From NCBI GenBank assembly GCA_947523045.1, contig CANNUR010000015.1, forward strand, positions 1-25,052: a stretch of 25,052 bases of DNA, read 5' to 3'. A model generated the notes under the pieces. It worked only from the letters and a program-made list of their open reading frames with translations, searched no databases and was not told where the DNA came from. How positions within the stretch are numbered: the first letter of the stretch is position 1; the number at the start of each line of letters is the position of its first letter. The translations under genes and the position numbers were made by a program. Shown one piece after another: positions 24,919 through 25,052 of this stretch. Source of the DNA: an uncultured Prosthecobacter sp. (GTDB taxonomy: Bacteria > Verrucomicrobiota > Verrucomicrobiia > Verrucomicrobiales > Verrucomicrobiaceae).

Positions 24919-25052
24919 GTCGGCGGGCCGGATCGCCTTCCAGAAACCGCGCGCCAGCAGGCCGAGGGTCGAGAAGTAACCGGTGGCGATGTCCGAGGTG
25001 AGGAAGGCCAGGTAGACGTCGTTCGACGGCCAGCGGCTGTTCGAGGCGAAGT
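24916..25052 (-). CDS. C-terminal 45 codons of an unrecognised gene
   Basis: An open minus-strand frame enters from the window edge and ends at TGA 24918-24916. Readable sequence includes FASNSRWPSNDVYLAFLTSD and IATGYFSTLGLLARGFWKAI, finishing RPAD. The second part could be an amphipathic or membrane-associated helix. Codon use is as GC-rich as the neighbours. I do not recognise the family. Support is the open frame and its neat convergent junction with the porin gene. Confidence 0.55.
   Translation of the reverse strand, partial: FASNSRWPSNDVYLAFLTSDIATGYFSTLGLLARGFWKAIRPAD

Overview
The window comes from a GC-rich bacterium, most probably a Verrucomicrobiota or Planctomycetota member; I lean to Verrucomicrobiota. 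Three facts point there. Two large cytochrome-c-motif proteins of the PSCyt1/DUF1549/DUF1553 (PSD1) type flank a Tat-exported DUF1501 protein. Secreted or lipid-anchored proteins with Gram-negative export signals and an OprB-type porin are present. Shine-Dalgarno sites are often weak. No rRNA, tRNA, CRISPR array or prophage was found.

Layout. Positions 1-1184 hold the start of a membrane-anchored endonuclease/exonuclease/phosphatase-family protein (minus, cut by the window edge) and a secreted heavy-metal-associated (HMA) protein (plus). Positions 1178-5746 (minus) encode cobalamin-dependent methionine synthase MetH. Positions 5864-7834 (minus) encode a DEAD-box RNA helicase with a DbpA-type RNA-binding domain, ending in a strong terminator; metH then has its own promoter. 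Positions 8124-9173 (minus) encode a secreted metallo-beta-lactamase-fold hydrolase. Positions 9478-18540 (minus) run as lipoprotein, serine protease, PSD1 protein, DUF1501 protein and a second PSD1 protein. A small exported protein lies at 18785-19159. Positions 19226-23470 (minus) look like one transcription unit (esterase, amidohydrolase, ComM/YifB ATPase) ending in a terminator. An OprB-type porin (plus) and the tail of an unknown gene (minus) close the window; their stop codons share one hairpin.

The main observation is inside metH. An apparently intact REP-associated tyrosine transposase (RAYT, Y1/HUH class), bracketed by two near-identical 51-bp double-hairpin repeats, sits in the coding sequence in the same orientation and frame. 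The 744-bp insert is exactly 248 codons, has no stop, and falls in a short segment at the start of the reactivation domain. MetH sequence resumes directly on the other side. The transposase has lost a recognisable start and stop of its own, and even the palindromic repeats are translated. This looks like a protein-embedded mobile element: a transposon carried as an extra domain of a core metabolic enzyme. It recalls the translated Rickettsia palindromic elements but carries its presumed mobilising enzyme with it.

Beyond that, the region is a mix of core genes (metH, helicase, comM) and envelope or secreted accessory genes of poorly known function.
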